Part shown: one piece after another, positions 58,301 through 64,000 of the stretch
How positions within the stretch are numbered: the stretch's first letter is position 1
Layout of the letters: each line of letters begins with the position of its first letter
Source: Cordia subcordata
Taxonomy: Eukaryota > Streptophyta > Magnoliopsida > Boraginales > Cordiaceae
Length of the DNA stretch: 64,000 bases
NCBI GenBank assembly: GCA_028554755.1
Contig: JAPTOF010000005.1
Span: 10,616,501 to 10,680,500, forward strand
Direction: 5' to 3'
Translations under genes and position numbers: made by a program
The notes under the pieces: generated by a model
Databases searched by the model: none
What the model was told of the DNA's origin: nothing
What the model saw: only the letters and a program-made list of their open reading frames with translations

Positions 58301-60420
58301 ATTGTCTTGATGTCATTTGACTGTTCTCATCTAAGCCCCTTGTTATATTTGTATTCTGGAAAATTACTTTTATATTTGTATTCTGGAAAATAACTTCTAA
58401 TCGATCTCTCTTTTATCTGGTGAACTCCATATGTGTGGAGCACACAAGCTTCGTAAGAAGGACCGACGGATCTATGGAAGCCCTTCCCTTATAAGATTGC
58501 TTGATCCTCCATAATAATCAAAACGGAACCAAAAAAAAAGAAAAAGAAAAAAAGAAAGATCCTTCTCCTGTAATTGTAGAATATATTAAAATTATCATTT
58601 TGTTTAAAAGCTTAAGCTTGTCGAGAGGATATTGGTTTATTAATTTATTGTATTAACACGTCCTCTCACATATAGGAGGGCTTGTTTTTGAGCCTCACAG
58701 TTTAAATTATTTTTATATAGGTGGAGGTTAATTTCGAACCTGACACCGTTTGGTATTTAAACTCTTATATTATATTAGAATTATCAAATTACCTAAAAAT
58801 TTAAATTTATAAAAAGAATATTAATTTATTAATTTATTGTATCACCATAATAGACTTGATGAGGTAATACATTGAACAGAGTCAAATCAGTCGATTGACT
58901 AGCCAGATCGAGACAAATACGTTGCTAGCTGCTGTGATCATGGTGTCCCAACTTCTTCAAGGTTGTTGAATAACTTTTCCATTGGAATCGCCAGAGTAAT
59001 TGCTGATGAGGTGTAAAAGAGCATTGCATGTGAAGTGATTCCAACTTCTCCACAGTGCATGACATGAATGTACATCCAACGTTAGATGGAATCTTGATGA
59101 ACATGATCTTTGCTTCAATCTCTGTTGGAATCTCATTCTTTAGACAAATGGATCATCACCAATCCTTTTTGTGTCGTTGTCTCTTCTCTTTTCCAGTTTC
59201 TTTTCAGTACCTTTCTGTGATCTGTTTAAGCGTCATGGGGTGAATTTGATTCCTCAGTGTCAAAATTTCCATTAAAAAAATTCTGTGGGTTATTTTGCCA
59301 AATTTAGATCCAGAGTACCATTTTGTGAAGGATTAAAATTATTTTTTGGACCGACCTTATCTCTTCGGTGAATTAAAAGATCGTATTGTAGTTTAATTTG
59401 TACTTATGATTATTTCTTTTCCAATAAGAAAAATTTAGTTGGCTGAATCCGTCTACCGGTACATTCAGCGGAGTCGGACCACCAACTGGCAAAATTTTAC
59501 GTGCACATTCTCTATGCTGTGCGCCAGTTAAGTCAAGGGCACTCAACCCCAAGCAGAGGGTCATGAGCTGTGTCTATGTCGAGCTCTTATTGCAAGAGAT
59601 TGGATCCGAACCCAGGTTATGCGCTGTGTATATCTCTAGCTCTTACCCCGGACATTCCTAGGGGACATACTTATGATTATTTACTAATAGACAAATTTAA
59701 ATTACTTATTTATAATGAAAAATTTGTTTTATCTTAGATTAAATCGTATCCATTTCGGATTCGGATTATCTCCTAGTCAACTTCCCTCTTAGTGACTAGA
59801 AGGCACGTTCTAAACCCTTTAGATTCAAATAGTTAAACACGCTTTAATTATTTGATTGTGTTCAACCGTTCAATTTTTTCATGACAAAATTTCCAGACCC
59901 CACGTGGGTCGGGGAAGTAAGAGAGCCAGTGAACATGAGGATCATCGAAGCCAAACGCTTACTGCCACAAAAAAACACAAAGGGAAAAATGTGGGGTGTG
60001 CTTTTCTTGATTTGTCTGCGAAAAATCACAAAAAGCCAGATAAAAGTGCAAATATCTTACTCATAATATAAATACATGGAGATTTCTTTTCCAGAATATA
60101 TTAGAGTCACTATTGATCAAAAGATCACATCACCCAACTTGAGGAGGAGATAATAAGATTTTGTATTGGCGTTTGATTCGAAGAAAACTCAAGAAGCTCC
60201 CCCTCATTCTACGGATGCTATTAAAGTTAGAAAAACTTTTGCCCTTGCGAAATATATAGGGTTGAAGCAAAGATGAGAGAGAGAGAAAAAAAGACATAAT
60301 CGGATACCAATGTGACTCCAAGCTTCACCAAAAGACCACTGCCTCTTGACGCCTATCGATGTCTATTAGCCACCCATCACACCACCCCGCTTCCGACCGT
60401 TATTTTTACTGTGTTTCGTA
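58300..60420. other. Intergenic, no gene recognised
   Basis: Two related A/T blocks ('ATTGGTTTATTAATTTATTGTAT' near 58630 and 'ATTAATTTATTAATTTATTGTAT' near 58830) suggest a decayed repeat. 59430-59670 is less AT-rich and carries, on the minus strand, GGGTTCGGATCC, a B-box-like word that may belong to a SINE-type repeat. No protein motif seen. Confidence 0.4.
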
Positions 60421-60424
60421 AAGA

Positions 60425-60990
60425 TGGCATTCCTATAGAGTATTGTGCACCGTATTATATGTGAACAGTACACACGCATAGTACATAGAAATACATGTGT
60501 TTAAAATTTTTATATTATAAATTTAAAATTTTTACAATATATGCTTAAATTCTGGTATTATATGTTAAAAACTCTAATATTAAGTTACAAACATGTTCAT
60601 AATTTTGAACTTAATCTATGAGCATGTAATATAAGAGTTTTGAACATAAAGTATAAAATTTATGAGATTATAAAGTTTTGAATATGGAGTATAAAATTTA
60701 TGAGTTTATAATTTTTATTTTGTGAATTTACTTTTAAACTTTTGAACTTGTAATATAAGAGTTTTGAACATAGAGTATAAAATTTATGAGATTATAATTT
60801 TTATTTTGTGAACTTACTTTTAAACTTTTGAACATTTTTGCAACTTAATATAAGAGTTTTGAATCTATAATATAAAAATTTTGAACACATGTACTTTTAT
60901 ATATTGTGCGCACGTACTGCTTCTGCATAGTATGGTATACAGTGCTCTTGCAGAGCACTGTGCATATAGTGCACAGTATAGGTATTAGCC
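60425..60990. mobile_element. Foldback element with subterminal repeats (copy C)
   Basis: The left end (ATTGTGCACCGTATTATATG, then ACATGTGTTTAAAATTTTT) and the complement of the right end (ACTGTGCACTATATGCAC, then ACATGTGTTCAAAATTTTT) are the same terminus of the copy A/B family in opposite orientation. Between them lie arrays of TTTTGAACAT-type units with interspersed AGAGTATAAAATTTATGAG. The internal unique part of copies A and B is missing. Confidence 0.65.
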
Positions 60991-62310
60991 TCCGCTAGTA
61001 CCCTAGTTTTGGATATTTGACCCTTTCCTATTTTATTTACCATTCCACATCCTTACGACTTTCTAATTTTCATTTAAGGGATGTTTGTTGGATTAAGATT
61101 ATCTCATATCAAGACTTCCTTCATATTGGTATGAGGAAATTTTGACTATTCATAAACGGGTAAAAACATCTCAATCATCTATATTACATCTTTTCAAAAA
61201 AAGTTTTTCCTTCCCATTATCCACTTTTTTGGGATTTGTCTTAGATGAATGGTTGAGATAACTTTAATCAACACATGAATGGTTAATATGATCCTCTCAT
61301 ATCAAAATGAGAAAAATCTTGATTTGAGAAGATCCTGATCCATATTTGGTTCACAGAATCATAAAAAATTTCTGGAAAAATGAATTTAAGAATATGATAT
61401 TCCTGAGCTTGGGTCACAGAATAAAAAATGATTTCTAGGCATGTTTTGTTTTCAGTAATGTAATATTAGGATGATTTGCTCAAGATTCATTTCCATTGAG
61501 TTGCAGGAATATCTAGAATAAATTAAAATTAACAAAAAAACCTGTATTGCTCCGCAGGAACATATTGATGCCGGACCATAATAAGGTCCCTTTCTAAAGA
61601 TAACTTTTTATTTTACGAACCAAGCGCTTCCAAGTTTTTCAAGTTATGCATGTAAGTACATTAAACACAGCCCCATATATCATTTTTTCTTTTTCCTTCA
61701 TTTACCGTTGGCTGTTGGGAATCCCATGCGCCACTTCTCATTTCGAATATGCGTCCCTAATATTTTAACCCTGCCTCCTTTCCCCTGGCTTGACTCTAGT
61801 CAACGCTTGCTACTTTTTTACGTACGTGGTACCCTTTTCCTCTAGTTGCTTATCTTTTCGATTTAACCCCACCTGCTTTCTGATTAATTAACATCTCATT
61901 GTCTTTAAGACTTTAGCAAATGACATTATTTTAGTGGAGAACCTCACTAGGTGCAAACTATGTCTGATAAAAATATCGCTATGCTTCCCACATTATTATC
62001 ATTTATAAGATTATGTAACCTATTTGTAGTTTATCTTATTGGCTTCTTTTTTATTTTGCTACATTTGTTCCATAAAAATTACCCTACTTTCATTTTCACA
62101 TTGTTTAAAAAAACATAGTTGATATAGTTAAAAAATATACTTTGCTTAGTCTTTTTTTAATGTATTCCTTCATTAATATAAGATAACTTATGTTAGTATT
62201 GAGTTATATATTCTTGGTACTAATTAATTTTTAATTAGATAACCATAATTAGTTATTTATTGTGTATATTTGTGGATAAAGATGCACAATAAATATAGGC
62301 ACAAATTAGG
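60991..62310. other. Intergenic, no gene recognised
   Basis: A weak inverted pair lies at about 61080-61350 (ATTAAGATTATCTCATATCA and later TGATATGAGAGGATCATATT-like words), possibly a MITE. Otherwise nothing was recognised. Confidence 0.4.
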
Positions 62311-62312
62311 AT

Positions 62313-62415
62313 AAAGGAATAACTCAAGTGATAGACCCTAGACACTATCTCTCAAGATTGAGGTCTTGGGTTCGAATCCTATGAGGGTGGGGAGTTAAAA
62401 AAAAAAAGGGAAAAA
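62313..62415 (+). repeat. tRNA-derived SINE-like repeat, second copy
   Basis: A-box-like TAACTCAAGTGAT (about 62321), B-box GGGTTCGAATCC (about 62369-62380), then GAGGGTGGGGAG and an A-run. Same order and spacing as 48165-48272, with GAGGTCTTGG shared before the B-box. Confidence 0.65.
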
Positions 62416-63248
62416 AATAGAGGCACATATGGAAACCAATACGTTTTTACTACCCTTCCAAAAAGAAATTGGAATTGTAATTCAGGGCAAGCAAAAATTT
62501 AAAGTGAGAATATCTTTATGAGAAATGGAGGCAGTATTTTCATTTTTGCTGGTCGGACCTTTTTCAGTCTATCACCATATACTCTTATAAGACATCATCT
62601 TGATTGTCGAATTTTTGATCCTCATGTTCAAAACTATTACATCATCTATTTTGGGTAGTAATAGTTTTGAAGATTAAAGTTCAAACTATGAAGATGATAC
62701 TCGGCACTTTTAGTTTGGAGATTTTCCAATATAATTCCTATTGGTCTTTTTTTTTTTTTCATTACTCATTTTCTCAAATTATATTCCCTATTGGTGACAA
62801 AGGGTGTCTATCAAAATAAAAGTGAAAATTATTCAGGAGATATGTAGTTTGGGTCGGAGAATTTCCAATATACACTTCTCGTATGATGCAGGGAAGGTAC
62901 ATATGCCAAGATGCCCATTAAAGACGATGGATATACCAAATTAAGTTGCCGATCGTCTATAGGCAAAGTAAATTGGTCAATTCTTTCAACCGAAGGAAAA
63001 CAAATCAATAATCACTTCTCTAGTGCAAGAGAAATATCAATATTTTGCTTATCTAATACCTCCCATTCCTATACTTGCTCCTTGTTCCAAAAACAACAAA
63101 CCTTTTGACTTTTTATACCCTATCATTATCATTATGTAAGCCTTTAGTATAGAAAATAAAAAATAAAAATATCTAGTAAAAAATGTTGAGAACATTTCAA
63201 TTCCATCACCAAAATTTGAAGCGACAATACATATATAGAGAGGCAAAA
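62416..63248. other. Intergenic, no gene recognised
   Basis: Short frames (such as 62911-63108) show no motif. Confidence 0.4.
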
Positions 63249-63973
63249 TGTAGTAGCCGAAATTGGCCTAAGCTGAAGGGCCATTTATTTTAAACGTATT
63301 CAGATTATAAGAATACCATGGCCCACATGCATAGCCCAAGTAGCCTAGTATGAGTTGAAGACTCAATCTACTTTTCACGAAGGACTATCTGACTTATTTG
63401 ATCAAAATAGTTGCATGGTCCCCTACAATGCAATACCATGTCTTCGAAGTATATCATACTCGTATGTGAGAAGCACTTTCACATAAGTAATGTCAATCTC
63501 ACATCTCAGGGTAGATTTAGCTCACTTACAGGGGCGATCCTCATACACTAAGAGGTATCTTAAACACTCAAAGAGAGATGGATTACTACTATAACCTTAG
63601 CACCTTCTTGAGTGGATCAACATTAATGGTCTTAGGAGTCTATCCAAGACAAAATCATATGAGGCTCTATGACTCAAGTGCAACTATAAATAGACCCCTC
63701 TTGCTAAGGAGTAACATACCAACAATCGACACTCAAGCTCACAATATAGCTCACATACACTTAGCTCGCTTTATATATACTCTTAAAGTTCACACTTAAC
63801 TCCTCTTACATAGCCTTATATCGTTTCTTTCTATCCAACAATTAACTTAGGCATTATAGTGTCTTTGGCTGACACCATACTATTGTCAAGGACCTAACCT
63901 ACAATTTTCATCTTTTATTTAGCTAGTTGCTAGTACCCCTAAACTTTTGTGACCGTAGATTTTAGCATCTACA
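63249..63973 (+). repeat. 5' LTR of a Gypsy-type retrotransposon (725 bp)
   Basis: Starts TGTAGTAGCC and ends CATCTACA, so the ends form TGTAG/CTACA. A TATA-like CTATAAATAGACCCC lies at about 63684. The interior has 'TTAGGCATTATAGTGTCTTTGGC', a phrase common in plant Ty3/Gypsy LTRs. ATCTGGCGGCCATC follows directly, where a TGGCG-type primer-binding site is expected. The coding part is outside the window. Confidence 0.75.
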
Positions 63974-64000
63974 ATCTGGCGGCCATCTTAGGGCCCCGGC
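63974..64000 (+). other. Primer-binding site region of the Gypsy element
   Basis: CTGGCGGCCATCTTAGG follows the LTR. TGGCGCC-type sites are usual in plant Gypsy elements; here GGCGGCC is a variant. The priming tRNA cannot be assigned from this short stretch. Confidence 0.45.

Overview
This is nuclear DNA of a flowering plant, most likely a eudicot. It is AT-rich, has long gene-poor stretches full of transposable elements, and its genes have many GT-AG introns. I recognise four protein-coding genes. I cannot name the species, and I see no tRNA or rRNA gene, CRISPR array or bacterial-type operon.

Layout. 1-1137 is the 5' end of a decayed, minus-strand Copia retrotransposon lying in an intron of TSR1. 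1170-6112 (+) holds the last 13 coding exons of TSR1, a 40S ribosome maturation factor. 6.1-15.8 kb is a transposon-rich gap with miniature inverted-repeat elements (MITEs), a nested pair of DNA-type elements and a Copia RNase H relic. 15872-21158 (-) is a five-exon gene for a vasculin/GPBP1-like plant protein of 597 aa. 22-33.7 kb is intergenic. It contains a 1.1-kb tandem duplication, one unit of which is split by a complete 2.05-kb non-coding LTR retrotransposon, plus a small Helitron and a Tourist-like MITE. 34136-44300 (+) is an eight-exon MAP kinase kinase kinase of the MEKK1 type (607 aa), whose 4.2-kb last intron hosts an antisense Copia relic. 45-55.4 kb is intergenic, with an inverted-repeat element carrying a C-rich core, a SINE-like repeat, a hAT-like element and a broken Copia pol. 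56973-57941 (+) is a single-exon DUF1644 gene whose 5' non-coding exon region is tandemly duplicated. 58.3-64 kb has more repeats and ends in the 5' LTR of a Gypsy-type element.

The four genes are unrelated housekeeping or signalling genes and do not form a pathway. Exon boundaries were set by reading splice sites and checking that the reading frame is kept across every junction. For all four genes the phases close exactly.

I did not find a clearly new biological system. The best leads are: a repeat family with subterminal arrays of a TTTTGAACATATAATATAAAA-like unit (three copies, one a foldback); the duplicated first exon and splice donor of the DUF1644 gene; two upstream ORFs in front of MEKK1; a retrotransposon inserted 32 bp from a TSR1 splice acceptor; and the C-rich inverted-repeat element.
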